NCBI GenBank assembly: GCA_004558805.1
Contig: SFDE01000010.1
Coordinates: forward strand, 52,678 to 116,677
Reading direction: 5' to 3'
Origin: Faecalibacterium prausnitzii
GTDB taxonomy: Bacteria > Bacillota > Clostridia > Oscillospirales > Ruminococcaceae
Length of the DNA stretch: 64,000 bases
The notes under the pieces were generated by a model, which saw only the letters and a program-made list of their open reading frames with translations, searched no databases and was not told the origin of the DNA. Made by a program: the position numbers and the translations under genes. Position 1 is the first letter of the stretch. Every line of letters starts with the position of its first letter. Positions 44,797 to 54,192 of this stretch are shown here, one piece after another.

Positions 44797-45641
44797 TGTG
44801 CGTTCTCCCCTTTCACCATCATCACAAACAGTTCTTCGATGCTCACCGGGGCAAGGCGTGCCCCGGCAGGCATCTTTTCCCGGCGCACCAGTGCGGATAC
44901 CCCGTAGGGGGTCACCCGCCTGCCGTACACCGCCCCGGGGTCCAGCTGTGCCAGCTGCGCCGCCGTGCCCTGCCACAGGGCGTATTCCTCCCGCAGGGTG
45001 TCCTTGTCCTCCCAGAGCAGCAGCCTGCCCTTGTGGAGGAAGGCGATGGTATCACAGAGCTTTTCCAGATCGCTGACGATGTGGGAGGAGATGAGGATGG
45101 AGTGGTCCTCATCCCGGGCAAAGTCCAGCAGCAGGTCGGTGACCTGGTCCCGCACCACCGGGTCCAGCCCGTTGGTGGCTTCGTCCAGCAGCAGAAGTTT
45201 GGGATGGTGGGACAGCGCCACCGCCATGCAGAGCTTCATCTTCATGCCGGTGGAGTAGTCCTTGTATTGCTTTTTGCCCGGCAGCCCGAATTTCCGGCAC
45301 AGGTCTGCGTAAAAAGCGGGGTCCCAGCTGCGGTAAATGCCCGCCATCACCTTACCCAGCTGCACTGCGTTCAGACACAGGGGGATGCCATCGCTGCCCA
45401 TCACCACGCCGATCTCCTCTTTGATGCCCACCGGGTCGGCACGGTTGTCCCTGCCCAGAATGGTCACGGTGCCGCCGTCCCGCTGCACCATGTCCAGGAT
45501 CAGCCGGATGGTGGTGCTTTTGCCTGCCCCGTTCTCCCCGATCAGCCCGCAGATGGTGCCGCCGGGCACTGTCAGGTCCAGCGGTCCCAGAGTGAAATCC
45601 TTATACGTTTTGGTCAATCCCTGCAATTCCAGTGCGTTCAT
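44793..45641 (-). CDS. ABC transporter ATP-binding protein
   Basis: A 282-aa ATPase with Walker A GLIGENGAGKST, signature DYSTGMKMKLCMAV, Walker B PKLLLLDEATNGLDP and the switch His in LISSHIV. The start is ATG 45641 seven bases after GGGAGG; upstream ATGs sit too near that site. The gene overlaps the permease and follows the GntR regulator by two bases, so the three form one operon. Confidence 0.95.
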   Translation of the reverse strand: MNALELQGLTKTYKDFTLGPLDLTVPGGTICGLIGENGAGKSTTIRLILDMVQRDGGTVTILGRDNRADPVGIKEEIGVVMGSDGIPLCLNAVQLGKVMAGIYRSWDPAFYADLCRKFGLPGKKQYKDYSTGMKMKLCMAVALSHHPKLLLLDEATNGLDPVVRDQVTDLLLDFARDEDHSILISSHIVSDLEKLCDTIAFLHKGRLLLWEDKDTLREEYALWQGTAAQLAQLDPGAVYGRRVTPYGVSALVRREKMPAGARLAPVSIEELFVMMVKGENAQ

Positions 45642-45643
45642 AT

Positions 45644-46015
45644 TCATTCCTCCCACAGCAGGTCCAGCATCTCTTCCAGTTCCTTTTTTCCCAGCCCGTA
45701 GGAGGCGGACAGGCGGATCGCCTGGGCAAGATGCTCCTCGATGGTTTTCAGGTTTGCCTCCCGCAGCAGCTGGGTGTTTCTGGGTGCTACAAAGAACCCC
45801 TTACCCGGCACTGCATAGAGAAAGCCCTCTTTTTCCAGCTCGTCGTAGGCGCGCTTGGTGGTGATGACGCTGATGCGCAGGTCCCGTGCCAGCCCCCGGA
45901 TGGAAGGCAGCGGTTCCTCCGCCTGCAGCTCCCCCCGGATGATCTGATCCCTGATCTGGGTGTAGATCTGGTCGTAGATGGGCGCACCGCTTTTGTTGTC
46001 GATGAACAGATCCAT
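45644..46015 (-). CDS. GntR-family regulator (YtrA subfamily)
   Basis: A 123-aa protein with the GntR winged helix (PIYDQIYTQIRDQIIRGELQ, LPSIRGLARDLRISVITTKRAYDELEKEG) and a short C-terminal helical domain, without an effector-binding domain, as in YtrA regulators. It lies first in the operon with the ABC transporter and should repress it. Its promoter contains three spaced TACTGTAT repeats that look like operators. Confidence 0.93.
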   Translation of the reverse strand: MDLFIDNKSGAPIYDQIYTQIRDQIIRGELQAEEPLPSIRGLARDLRISVITTKRAYDELEKEGFLYAVPGKGFFVAPRNTQLLREANLKTIEEHLAQAIRLSASYGLGKKELEEMLDLLWEE

Positions 46016-46031
46016 GTCTCTGTCCTCCTGT

Positions 46032-46076
46032 TCCTCTGTACATATACAGTATATACAGTAGATACAGTATTGTCAA
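46032..46076 (-). promoter_or_regulatory. Promoter and repeated operator of the GntR-ABC operon
   Basis: Minus strand TTGACA (46076-46071), 17-bp spacer, TATACT (46053-46048). The spacer and -10 contain three tandem copies of TACTGTAT, about 10 bp apart, so a regulator bound there would cover the promoter. Confidence 0.85.
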
Positions 46077-46087
46077 GAGGGAACAAA

Positions 46088-46125
46088 CAAAAAAACTCCT
46101 GTCGCCCACAAAGGGCAGACAGGAG
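46088..46125 (-). terminator. Terminator of dapL
   Basis: On the minus strand CTCCTGTC with inner GCCC pairs with GGGC and GACAGGAG, followed by TTTTTTT. It lies about 60 bp after the dapL stop and just upstream of the GntR promoter. Confidence 0.85.
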
Positions 46126-46183
46126 CAGAATATTCTGATGACCTATACAGGGGGTGTGCCCCCTCCGGTTGCTGCACAGACCC

Positions 46184-47371
46184 TTACAGAGCCTGAACTG
46201 CCTCCTTGATGCGCTGAGCAGCGATCTTGGTCTTTTCGGCATCGCCAAAGGCGGTGAGGCGGAAGTAGCCCTCGCCGCACTCACCAAAGCCTACGCCGGG
46301 GGTGCCCACCACGCCGCAGTTTTCCAGCAGCCAGTCAAAGAACTCCCAGCTCTTCATGTTGCCGGGGCACCGCAGCCAGATGTAGGGGCTGTTCTTGCCG
46401 CCGCAGTACCACACGCCGCACTCATCCAGTGCGTCGGCAATGACCTTGGCGTTGCGGCGGTAGTAGTCCAGATTTGCCTGGATCTCTGCCATGCCGCTCT
46501 CGGTAAACACGGCGGCAGCGGCACGCTGCACCACATAGGGCACGCCGTTGAACTTGGTGGTCTGACGGCGGAGCCACAGCTTGTTGAGGTTCATGCCATC
46601 CCGCTCCAGCTCCTTGGGCACCACGGTGTAGCCGCAGCGGGTGCCGGTGAAGCCTGCGATCTTGGAGAAGGAGCAGATTTCCACGGCGCACTGCCGTGCT
46701 CCCTCGATCTCAAAAATGCTCCGTGCCAGCTCCCCGTCGGAGATAAAGCACTCGTAGGCGGCATCGTACAGGATGATGGCGTCGTTTTTCCGGGCGTAAT
46801 CCACCCATGCTTTCAGCTGCTGCCGGGTGTATGCGGCGCCGGTGGGGTTGTTGGGGCTGCAGATATAGATGATATCCGCCTTTACATCCTCGTCCGGCAT
46901 ACCCAGAAAGCCGTTTTCCTGATGGGTGCGGCTGTAGATGATCTTTCTGCCATCGGTGACGTTATCATCCACATAGGTGGGGTACACCGGATCCGGCACC
47001 AGCACGGTGTTGTCCACGTCAAACAGACCCAGCATGTTTGCCAGATCGCTCTTTGCGCCGTCGGAGATAAAGATCTCGTCCTCCTCAATGGCGGTGCCGC
47101 GACCGGCGTAGTAGCCCTGGATCGCCTGCTTCAGGAAGGGGTAGCCCTGCTCCGGACCGTAGCCGTGGAAGCCTTCCTTGGTACCCATTTCCTCGGCGGC
47201 GTCCTTCATTGCCTCCACCACGCTCTTTGCCAGAGGCTGGGTCACGTCACCGATGCCCAGACGGATGATTTCCTTTTCCGGGTGTGCCTGCTGATATGCC
47301 GCCACCTTGTGGGCAATGTCCACGAACAGGTAGCTTGCCTTCAGCTCATCGTAATGCTTGTTCATCTTCAT
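46184..47371 (-). CDS. dapL: LL-diaminopimelate aminotransferase
   Basis: Converts tetrahydrodipicolinate directly to LL-diaminopimelate with glutamate, a shortcut of the lysine pathway. The 395-aa fold-type I PLP enzyme has RLGIGDVTQPL, GYGPEQGYPFLKQAI, SPNNPTGAAYT and the PLP-lysine SFSKIAGFTGTRCGY. Length is normal. The start is ATG 47371 nine bases after GAGG. dapF, the epimerase of the next step, is upstream and read in the same direction. Confidence 0.96.
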   Translation of the reverse strand: MKMNKHYDELKASYLFVDIAHKVAAYQQAHPEKEIIRLGIGDVTQPLAKSVVEAMKDAAEEMGTKEGFHGYGPEQGYPFLKQAIQGYYAGRGTAIEEDEIFISDGAKSDLANMLGLFDVDNTVLVPDPVYPTYVDDNVTDGRKIIYSRTHQENGFLGMPDEDVKADIIYICSPNNPTGAAYTRQQLKAWVDYARKNDAIILYDAAYECFISDGELARSIFEIEGARQCAVEICSFSKIAGFTGTRCGYTVVPKELERDGMNLNKLWLRRQTTKFNGVPYVVQRAAAAVFTESGMAEIQANLDYYRRNAKVIADALDECGVWYCGGKNSPYIWLRCPGNMKSWEFFDWLLENCGVVGTPGVGFGECGEGYFRLTAFGDAEKTKIAAQRIKEAVQAL

Positions 47372-47400
47372 GATACTTTTCCTCTCTTTGCTTTATAGGT

Positions 47401-47545
47401 TGCTCGCCCTCTCAGCCGCCTGTCGGCGTCAGCTCCCCCAAAAGGGGAGCCTTTGGCAGTACGGCAAAGGCTGCAGTTTTGCCAAGTTTTCTCCCCTTGA
47501 TAGAGGTGGCACGGCAAAGCCGTGACGGAGAGGGCAAGGACGTTT
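47401..47545. repeat. Dispersed palindromic intergenic repeat, copy C
   Basis: Between dapF and dapL. It begins GCTCGCCCTCTCAGCC, contains CAGCTCCCCCAAAAGGGGAGCC, and ends GGCACGGCAAAGCCGTGACGGAGAGGGC, close to copies B and D. The two ends again form inverted repeats. Confidence 0.7.
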
Positions 47546-47548
47546 TCC

Positions 47549-48388
47549 TTACACTTGGGTGGTGCCCTCGCACACGGTCTCGGCGGGACCGGTCATCAGC
47601 ATCTTCCTGCCGGGCAGGATCCGGATCACCAGTTCCCCGCCCCGCAGCTGCACATGGATGTCCTCCCCGGCGGGGCACAGACCCTGCTCCGTAAGAGCTG
47701 CCACAGTGGCGCAGGTGCCGGTGCCGCACGCCCAGGTCTCCCCGCTGCCCCGCTCCCACACCCGCATCTTCAGGTGGGTGGGGTCCACCACTTCCACAAA
47801 CTCGGTGTTGATCCGCTCCGGAAAGTTTTTGTGGCTCTCAAAGGCGGGACCCACCTGCTCCAGCTTCATGCCGTCCACATCCTCCACCACCGTGACGCAG
47901 TGGGGGTTGCCGACGCTGATGCAGCTCACCTGCCAGCGTCTGCCTTCCACTTCCAGCGGCACATCCACCAGCGGACCTTCGCCCATGTTCACCGCCGGCA
48001 GCGCCGCCGCCATGGCGGTGTACTCTCCCATTTCCACCTGCCACAGCCCCTCACCCTTGCGGGTGACCGTCTTGCAGCCGCTGCCGGTGTCGATGGTCAG
48101 CACCGGCTTTTCTACCCCGTGGGTGTAGAGCCACTGCGCCACGCAGCGGATGCCGTTGCCGCACATCTGCGCCTCACTGCCGTCTGCGTTGAAAATGCGC
48201 ATCCGCCCGTCTGCTCCCGCCGTCACCGGGGCACAGATGCAGATGATGCCGTCTGCGCCAATGGAAAAATGCCGTCGGGACAGCCGCTCCGACAGAGCGG
48301 CGATATTTGCCGGCACACCGGTGCTGCGGCAGTCCAGATAGATATAGTCGTTGGCACAGCCCTGCATTTTGGTAAATGAAAGCTTCAT
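47549..48388 (-). CDS. dapF: Diaminopimelate epimerase
   Basis: Epimerises LL- to meso-diaminopimelate for lysine and peptidoglycan. The 279-aa protein has both catalytic cysteines, in AQMCGNGIRCVAQ and WACGTGTCATVAAL, and the N-terminal FTKMQGCANDYIY. Length is normal. The start is ATG 48388. A strong promoter lies 60 bp upstream. A repeat element separates it from dapL. Confidence 0.96.
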   Translation of the reverse strand: MKLSFTKMQGCANDYIYLDCRSTGVPANIAALSERLSRRHFSIGADGIICICAPVTAGADGRMRIFNADGSEAQMCGNGIRCVAQWLYTHGVEKPVLTIDTGSGCKTVTRKGEGLWQVEMGEYTAMAAALPAVNMGEGPLVDVPLEVEGRRWQVSCISVGNPHCVTVVEDVDGMKLEQVGPAFESHKNFPERINTEFVEVVDPTHLKMRVWERGSGETWACGTGTCATVAALTEQGLCPAGEDIHVQLRGGELVIRILPGRKMLMTGPAETVCEGTTQV

Positions 48389-48444
48389 GGTCTTGCTCCT
48401 TACAAAAAGGGAACGGTCAGTCCCCGTAAACTCATTACTCTATA

Positions 48445-48473
48445 ATGATAAGAAACCCCGCCCCGGATGTCAA
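48445..48473 (-). promoter_or_regulatory. Promoter of dapF
   Basis: Minus strand TTGACA (48473-48468), 17-bp spacer, TATCAT (48450-48445). Confidence 0.75.
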
Positions 48474-48523
48474 GGGAAAAAGCGGGTTTCGGGCAATTTT
48501 CTTCCTCGGAAGCAAAACAGGGC

Positions 48524-48552
48524 TTGACAAGACGCACTGCATGGGATATAAA
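48524..48552 (+). promoter_or_regulatory. Promoter of acpP
   Basis: TTGACA (48524-48529), 17-bp spacer, TATAAA (48547-48552); it diverges from the dapF promoter 50 bp away and leaves a leader of about 106 nt. Confidence 0.8.
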
Positions 48553-48664
48553 AAAAGAGAGCGCTTTGTACAGGGGACGTGTCGTGCTCCTTTCCGCCCG
48601 GGACATCCGGTGCACGGCAGACTGTACACGCAAGCAAAACAAGAGCAAAAAGGAGATCGCAGGA

Positions 48665-48901
48665 ATGGATACTTTTGAAAAAATCCGCGCATTGCTGGCA
48701 GAGCAGCTGGATGTTGACCCCTCCAAGATCACCATGGAGAGCGACATTATGAGCGATTTTGAGGCAGACAGTCTGGATATCGTAGACATGGTGATGACTT
48801 TGGAGGATGAGTTTGGCATCGAGGTGCCGGACGATGCCATCGAGTCCCTGCGCACCGTAGGTGACGTGGTAAACTTTGTGGACAGCCACGCCCAGAACTG
48901 A
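48665..48901 (+). CDS. acpP: Acyl carrier protein
   Basis: Carries acyl chains in fatty-acid synthesis. The 78-aa acidic protein has the phosphopantetheine serine in EADSLDIVDMV and the typical DPSKITMESD and EDEFGIEVPDD helices. The start is ATG 48665 after AAGGAG; the long upstream frame (to 48467) is not supported. It stands alone, without other fatty-acid genes. Confidence 0.95.
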   Translation: MDTFEKIRALLAEQLDVDPSKITMESDIMSDFEADSLDIVDMVMTLEDEFGIEVPDDAIESLRTVGDVVNFVDSHAQN

Positions 48902-49024
48902 TTCTTAGGCAAAGGTCCCGCTCCGGCAGTGTAGCACTCGGCTGCACGGGCAGGCGGGGCTTTTTAATATGGTTCGTGCGGAACGCACAGCGTTTGGCGC
49001 ACGGCCTTGGGAGGATATAACAAA

Positions 49025-50464
49025 ATGGCAAAAGACAACAAGAAGCTCGTGCAGGCGATCACCAGCCAGGAAGAAAACTTTGCACAGTGGTACACCGACA
49101 TCTGCGTCAAGGCAGAGCTGGTGGAGTACTCCAGTGTCAAGGGTTTCATCATCCTGCGCCCCTACGGTCAGGCGATCTGGGAACTGATCCAGAAGGACCT
49201 GGACACCCGTTTTAAGGCGACCGGTCACGAAAATGTGGCAATGCCGGTGCTGATCCCGGAGAGCCTGCTGCAGAAGGAAGGCGAACTGGTCAATGGCTTC
49301 GCGCCGGAGGTGGCGTGGGTCACTATGGGCGGCTCCGACAAGCTGGAAGAGCGCCTCGCCGTTCGTCCCACCAGTGAGACCATGTTCTGCGATCACTGGT
49401 CCCGTGTGCTGCACAGCTACCGCGAGCTTCCCATGAAGTACAACCAGTGGTGCAGCGTGGTCCGCTGGGAAAAGACCACCCGCCCCTTCCTGCGCAGCCG
49501 GGAGTTCTGGTGGCAGGAGGGTCACACCATCCACGAGACCGCTGCCGAGGCAGAATTTGAGACCCAGCAGCAGCTGAACTGCTACGCAGACACCTGCGAG
49601 CAGGATCTGGCGATCCCCGTGGTAAAGGGTCGTAAGACCGACAAGGAAAAGTTTGCCGGTGCAGAGGCGACCTACACCATCGAGGCTATGATGAAGGACG
49701 GCAAGGCGCTGCAGAGCGGCACCAGCCACTACTTTGGCGACAAGTTCAGCAAGGCATACGATGTGACCTTTACCGGTCGGGACAACCAGCTGCATCACCC
49801 CTACCAGACCAGTTGGGGCGTTTCCACCCGTCTGGTGGGTGCCATCATCATGACCCACGGAGACGATGACGGTCTGATCCTGCCCCCGGCGATCGCCCCC
49901 ATTCAGGTGGTGGTGGTGCCCATCGCCGCCCATAAGCCCGGCGTGTCTGAGAAGGCTGCCGAGCTGGCTGAAAAGATCAGCAAGTACGCCCGCGTAAAGC
50001 TGGACGACAGCGACAACGCCCCCGGCTGGAAGTTTGCCCAGTGGGAGATGAAGGGCGTGCCCCTGCGTCTGGAGATCGGACCCAAGGATCTGGAAAAGAA
50101 CCAGTGCGTGCTGGTGCGCCGTGACACCCGCGAGAAGATCTTTGTGTCGCTGGATGAGCTGGAGACTGCCATCCCCGCACAGCTGGAGGCCCTGCGGAAG
50201 GATCTGTACCAGCGTGCACTGGAAAACCGCGAGAAGCGCACCTGGAGCGCCACCACCATGGAGCAGGTCAAGGAGCTGGCAAAGGCAAACACCGGCTACA
50301 TCAAGACCATGTGGTGCGGCGACCTCGCCTGCGAGATGAAGATGAAGGAAGAGGCTGGGCTTTCCAGCCGCTGCATGCCCTTTGAGCAGGAGCAGCTCAG
50401 CGATGTGTGCCCCTGCTGCGGTAAGCCCGCCAAGACCATGGTCTACTGGGGCGTTGCCTACTAA
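49025..50464 (+). CDS. proS: Prolyl-tRNA synthetase, archaeal/eukaryotic type (ProS type 3)
   Basis: Charges tRNA(Pro) with proline. The 479-aa protein is the short form without the bacterial editing insertion. Class II motif 2 is in RWEKTTRPFLRSREFWWQEGHT and motif 3 lies near GVSTRLVGAIIMTHGD. The C-terminal domain ends in Tyr (VYWGVAY) and keeps the cysteine cluster WCGDLACE...CPCCGK that binds zinc. The start is ATG 49025 after GGGAGG; the frame opens 6 codons earlier without a site. A bidirectional terminator follows. Confidence 0.96.
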   Translation: MAKDNKKLVQAITSQEENFAQWYTDICVKAELVEYSSVKGFIILRPYGQAIWELIQKDLDTRFKATGHENVAMPVLIPESLLQKEGELVNGFAPEVAWVTMGGSDKLEERLAVRPTSETMFCDHWSRVLHSYRELPMKYNQWCSVVRWEKTTRPFLRSREFWWQEGHTIHETAAEAEFETQQQLNCYADTCEQDLAIPVVKGRKTDKEKFAGAEATYTIEAMMKDGKALQSGTSHYFGDKFSKAYDVTFTGRDNQLHHPYQTSWGVSTRLVGAIIMTHGDDDGLILPPAIAPIQVVVVPIAAHKPGVSEKAAELAEKISKYARVKLDDSDNAPGWKFAQWEMKGVPLRLEIGPKDLEKNQCVLVRRDTREKIFVSLDELETAIPAQLEALRKDLYQRALENREKRTWSATTMEQVKELAKANTGYIKTMWCGDLACEMKMKEEAGLSSRCMPFEQEQLSDVCPCCGKPAKTMVYWGVAY

Positions 50465-50487
50465 GCATCCGCTTTTTGACCCAGCAC

Positions 50488-50526
50488 AAAACCCCCGGAG
50501 CACGAAAATGCTCCGGGGGTTTTATC
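50488..50526. terminator. Bidirectional terminator between proS and the aldose epimerase
   Basis: CCCCCGGAGCA pairs with TGCTCCGGGGG around CGAAAA, flanked by AAAA and TTTTAT. Confidence 0.9.
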
Positions 50527-50538
50527 TTTGGTGTAGTC

Positions 50539-51420
50539 TTACCGCTCAAAAGTGGTGCTGAGGGTGGTCTGCCAGCTTTCGCCGGGGGCAAGGACGGCGG
50601 CGGCGGCACGCTGTTCCCACTCCAGCGGGTCCTCCACGGAGGCGGGCAGGGACTGCCAGGGCTCGATGCAGACAAACCGCACCGGCTTTGCAGCGGCAGA
50701 CCAGATCAGGCTGTAGGGGAAGCCCTGGATGTCGCAGCGGATGCAGCGTCCGGTGTCCTTTTCGTAGATGCCAAGGGTCTTGGTCCGCAGACCTGCCATG
50801 CAGAAGCTGTCATTGGCAAAAAGCTCATCGGTAAGGGGGATGGAAGACTGGTTTTTCCACAGGTAGTAGCAGCTGCCGCTGAGCAGCCCGTTGGGGCTGG
50901 CGTCAATGACCATGGGGCTTTCCGGCTGGTCAAAGCGGAACTCGTAGTCGGTGGTGGTGTGGCCGGCGTCAAAGGGGATGTTGAATGCCGGGTGGTAGCC
51001 GATGCCAAACCGCAGCTCCCCGGTTCCGGGGTTGGTCACCTGCAGAGTGTGGTGCACCGTTTTTCCCTCCAGCCGGAAGGTGCTGGTAAGGACAAAATCA
51101 AAGGGGAACCGCTCTGCCTTTATTGCCTCGTCGGAGCGCAGCTCCAGCCGGATGGTGTCTCCCTCTGCAGACAGCAGGGTGTGCTCCACATCCCGGGCAA
51201 AGCCGTGCTGCCCGCCCTTGTAGCTCTTGCCCTGGTGGGTAAAGACGCCGTCCTTCAGCTTGCCGGTCCAGGGAAACAGGATGGGAGCGTGCCGCTTCCA
51301 GACGGCGGGGTCCGCCTGCCAGAGCATCTCCTCCCCTGCTGCGTTTTTCAGGCTCACTGCCTCTGCGCCGAAGGTATCCACCGTCAGGGTCAGAAATTCG
51401 TTGTGAATGGTTGCCTGCAT
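50539..51420 (-). CDS. Aldose 1-epimerase family protein (LacX-like)
   Basis: A 293-aa member of the galactose mutarotase superfamily, expected to interconvert anomers of a sugar or sugar phosphate. Motifs include GAEAVSLKNAAGEEMLWQADP, PILFPWTGKLKDG, GQHGFARD and the catalytic region FGIGYHPAFNIPF (His) with EPWQSLPASVED (Glu region). The exact sugar is not known. The start is ATG 51420. It is monocistronic and converges with proS. Confidence 0.9.
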   Translation of the reverse strand: MQATIHNEFLTLTVDTFGAEAVSLKNAAGEEMLWQADPAVWKRHAPILFPWTGKLKDGVFTHQGKSYKGGQHGFARDVEHTLLSAEGDTIRLELRSDEAIKAERFPFDFVLTSTFRLEGKTVHHTLQVTNPGTGELRFGIGYHPAFNIPFDAGHTTTDYEFRFDQPESPMVIDASPNGLLSGSCYYLWKNQSSIPLTDELFANDSFCMAGLRTKTLGIYEKDTGRCIRCDIQGFPYSLIWSAAAKPVRFVCIEPWQSLPASVEDPLEWEQRAAAAVLAPGESWQTTLSTTFER

Positions 51421-51582
51421 TGTAAAAGTCTCCTTATCATCATTATTCTGCCATGGGTCTGCTGTCTTTCAGTATACTCTCCTGCCCCTAAAAAAGAAAG
51501 CCCCATTCACCCTTTTGCGGGCTGCGGAATAGGCTGGGAAAGAAAAGTTTCTCTCCACATTTATCAGCAAAGGAGCGTTTTT

Positions 51583-54192
51583 ATGAACACCACCGGAACT
51601 CTGCGCATCCAGACCTTTGCTTCCCGGTTCTCTGCCCCGGTATCAGGGGTAGTGGTCACGGTGACCGGGGACGGCTTGCGGGTGCAGCGCATTACCGGTG
51701 CCGATGGCACCGCCCCCGACCTTTCCATCTCCGCCCCTGCCTGCAGCCGGTCCTTTGACCAGAGCTGCAGCAGCGGCTGTCCCTACGCATTGTGCAGCAT
51801 CACCGCCGCCAAAGAGGGCTACCGCACCGTGCGGATCCAGGGGGTGCAGATCTTTCCCGGACAGGTGACCCTTGCACAGCCGGAGATGATCCCCCTCACC
51901 GAGGCAGGGCGGGACATCCCGGACCCGCCAGTGGTGATCCCGCCCCACGCCCTGTATGCGGGCACCGGCGGCAGCGGGACAGCTCCCGCAGCGCCCAGCA
52001 CCCCTTGGGTGCTGGACCGGGTCATCATCCCCAAAAACATCACGGTGCATCTGGGCAAGCCCGCAGCGGCGGCGCAAAACGTTACCGTGTCCTTCCGCCA
52101 CTATATCGCCAACGTTGCCTCCAGTGAGGTGTATCCCACCTGGCCGGAGCAGGCGCTGCGTGCCAACATCCACTGCCAGATCTCGCTGGCGCTGAACCGC
52201 ATCTACACCGAGTGGTATCCCAGCAGGGGCTACCGGTTCAACATCACCAACTCCACCAGCTACGACCAGTATTACGTCCACGGGCGGACGGTGTTTGAGG
52301 TGATGGTGCGGCTCACCGATGATATCTTCAACACTTACCTGCGGAAAAGCGGCACCGTGAATCCCTACTATGCCGAGTACTGCGACGGCAAGTCGGTGAC
52401 CTGCCCGGGGCTGAAGCAGTGGGGCACCGTGACCCTTGCGCAGCAGGGGCGCAGTGCTCTGGAGATCCTGCGGCACTACTACGGCAGGGATCTGGAGATC
52501 GTCCGCACTTCCAACATCCAGTCCATCCCCCAGAGCTACCCCGGCTCGCCTCTGCGGCAGGGGGCAGCGGGGGCGGCGGTGTTCACCCTGCAGCGGCAGT
52601 TGAACCGCATCACCAAGGACTACCCCTTTTTAGGGAAACTGACGGTGGACGGCGTGTTTGGTCCCCAGATGACCGCCACGGTGCAGCGGTTCCAGAAGCA
52701 GTTCAACCTGACCCCCGACGGGGTGGTGGGGCGGCAGACCTGGTACAAGATCAGCTATATCTACGTTTCGGTAAAGGATCTGGCGGAGCTTACCAGCGAG
52801 GGGGAGGTGTCCAGCGGCACCCTTTCGGACGGCACATGGGGCGGCACTGCTTTACGACCCGGCTCCACCGGCAGCGCTGTGGAGCAGCTGCAGTTCTGGC
52901 TCAGCACCCTGGCACAGTACGATGCCGCCCTGCCGGCGGTGGCGGTGGACGGGGTCTTTGGCAAAGGCACCGAGGCTGCGGTCCGCACCTTCCAGCGGCA
53001 GCAGGGGCTGACGGTGGACGGAGTGGTGGGCAAAGCCACATGGGACCGGCTGTACCGCCAGTTCCACAGCATCCAGTCCGACAACGGCATCCCCAACGCC
53101 TACCCCGGCACCCCCCTGCGGCAGGGGGCAAAGGGGCAGAAGGTGCGGCTTATGCAGTTCTGGCTGAAGATCGCCCGGACCATGTACCAGTCTCTTGCTC
53201 CGGTGACGGTGGACGGAGTGTTCGGCGCCGCCACCAGGGCGGCGGTGGAGCGGTTCCAGCGCTATTTTGGGCTGACGGCAGACGGGGTGGTGGGTCCCCG
53301 CACCTGGGCAAAGCTGCACGAGGTGTACAACGACATCGCCAACCGGCTGCTGTCCCCCTCCCTGCGTCCCGGGGACTTTCCCGGGGTGCTGCGGCGGGGG
53401 GATTCCGGCACCCCGGTGCGGGAGCTGCAATTCTACCTCTACCTGCTCAGCGCCTACGACAGCAGCATCCCCGGGGTGGAAATCGACGGGCAGTTTGGTG
53501 CCGCCACCGAGGCTGCGGTACGCAGCTACCAGCGGTCTGCGGGGCTTGCCGTTGACGGCATCGTGGGGCGCAGCACATGGGACGCCCTCTACCGCCGTGC
53601 CTCCGGGCTCCGGTCCTCCGGTCCGGTGGTGAAGCTGAAGCGGCTGCCCTACCCCGGCACGGCTCTTACTGCGGGCAGCCGGGGGGAGGCGGTGCTCTAC
53701 TACAGCCTGCTGCTGCAGCGCATCGCCTACTACTTTGACACGGTGGAAACGCCGCCTCTTTCCTCGGTCTACACCCCGGACACTGCCGCCGCCACCCGCA
53801 GTGTCCAGACCCTGCTGGGGCTTGTCCCCACCGGCACAGCGGACCGGGAGACATGGACCGCCGCCGAGGGGCTGAGCCTGCAGCTTGCCGCCTTTTCCGG
53901 CACCGAAAGCCAGAGCTACCCCGGGCAGGGCTGCGGACTGGGCAGCGCCGGGGCACCCACGGCACAGGTGGAACGGTGGCTGAACCGCCGTTCTGCCGGG
54001 TACTGCGGCGATGACTTTGTGTCGGAGGACCGGTGGTTCGGGGCAGAGGACGCCGCCGCTGTACAGGAGGCGCAGCGCCGGGCAGGGCTTGCCCCCACCG
54101 GCACCGTGGACCGGGAGACATGGGCGGCATTGTGCGCCCAGAGCCGCCTTTGCGGCGGGGAAAAGGAGGGTGCGGCATGGCACGACTGCTGA
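51583..54192 (+). CDS. SleC-like protein with SpoIID-like domain and six peptidoglycan-binding repeats
   Basis: A protein of 869 aa, beginning at ATG 51583 nine bases after AAAGGAG; the open frame extends back to 50476 but that part is antisense to the epimerase gene. Residues 1-110 are a small beta-sandwich (GTLRIQTFASRF, VVVTVTGDG, RTVRIQGVQIFPGQV) as in SleC. Residues about 150-310 match the SleC/SpoIID-like domain: NVTVSFRHYIANVASSEVYP, SLALNRIYTEWYPSRGY, TNSTSYDQYYVHGRTVFEV, YCDGKSVTCPGLKQWG. Then come six peptidoglycan-binding repeats of about 75-85 residues, each with a YPG start and (V/D)GVxG or similar plus W. The last two repeats are degenerate. No signal peptide is seen. The catalytic role (cortex-lytic) is inferred from SleC; sporulation has not been reported for Faecalibacterium. 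It overlaps the next gene by 16 bp. Confidence 0.8.
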   Translation: MNTTGTLRIQTFASRFSAPVSGVVVTVTGDGLRVQRITGADGTAPDLSISAPACSRSFDQSCSSGCPYALCSITAAKEGYRTVRIQGVQIFPGQVTLAQPEMIPLTEAGRDIPDPPVVIPPHALYAGTGGSGTAPAAPSTPWVLDRVIIPKNITVHLGKPAAAAQNVTVSFRHYIANVASSEVYPTWPEQALRANIHCQISLALNRIYTEWYPSRGYRFNITNSTSYDQYYVHGRTVFEVMVRLTDDIFNTYLRKSGTVNPYYAEYCDGKSVTCPGLKQWGTVTLAQQGRSALEILRHYYGRDLEIVRTSNIQSIPQSYPGSPLRQGAAGAAVFTLQRQLNRITKDYPFLGKLTVDGVFGPQMTATVQRFQKQFNLTPDGVVGRQTWYKISYIYVSVKDLAELTSEGEVSSGTLSDGTWGGTALRPGSTGSAVEQLQFWLSTLAQYDAALPAVAVDGVFGKGTEAAVRTFQRQQGLTVDGVVGKATWDRLYRQFHSIQSDNGIPNAYPGTPLRQGAKGQKVRLMQFWLKIARTMYQSLAPVTVDGVFGAATRAAVERFQRYFGLTADGVVGPRTWAKLHEVYNDIANRLLSPSLRPGDFPGVLRRGDSGTPVRELQFYLYLLSAYDSSIPGVEIDGQFGAATEAAVRSYQRSAGLAVDGIVGRSTWDALYRRASGLRSSGPVVKLKRLPYPGTALTAGSRGEAVLYYSLLLQRIAYYFDTVETPPLSSVYTPDTAAATRSVQTLLGLVPTGTADRETWTAAEGLSLQLAAFSGTESQSYPGQGCGLGSAGAPTAQVERWLNRRSAGYCGDDFVSEDRWFGAEDAAAVQEAQRRAGLAPTGTVDRETWAALCAQSRLCGGEKEGAAWHDC

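Noticed and set aside
50476..51582. N-terminal extension of the SleC-like protein
   Set aside because: The frame is open but antisense to the aldose epimerase; the ATG at 51583 has a proper ribosome-binding site and fits the SleC N-terminus.
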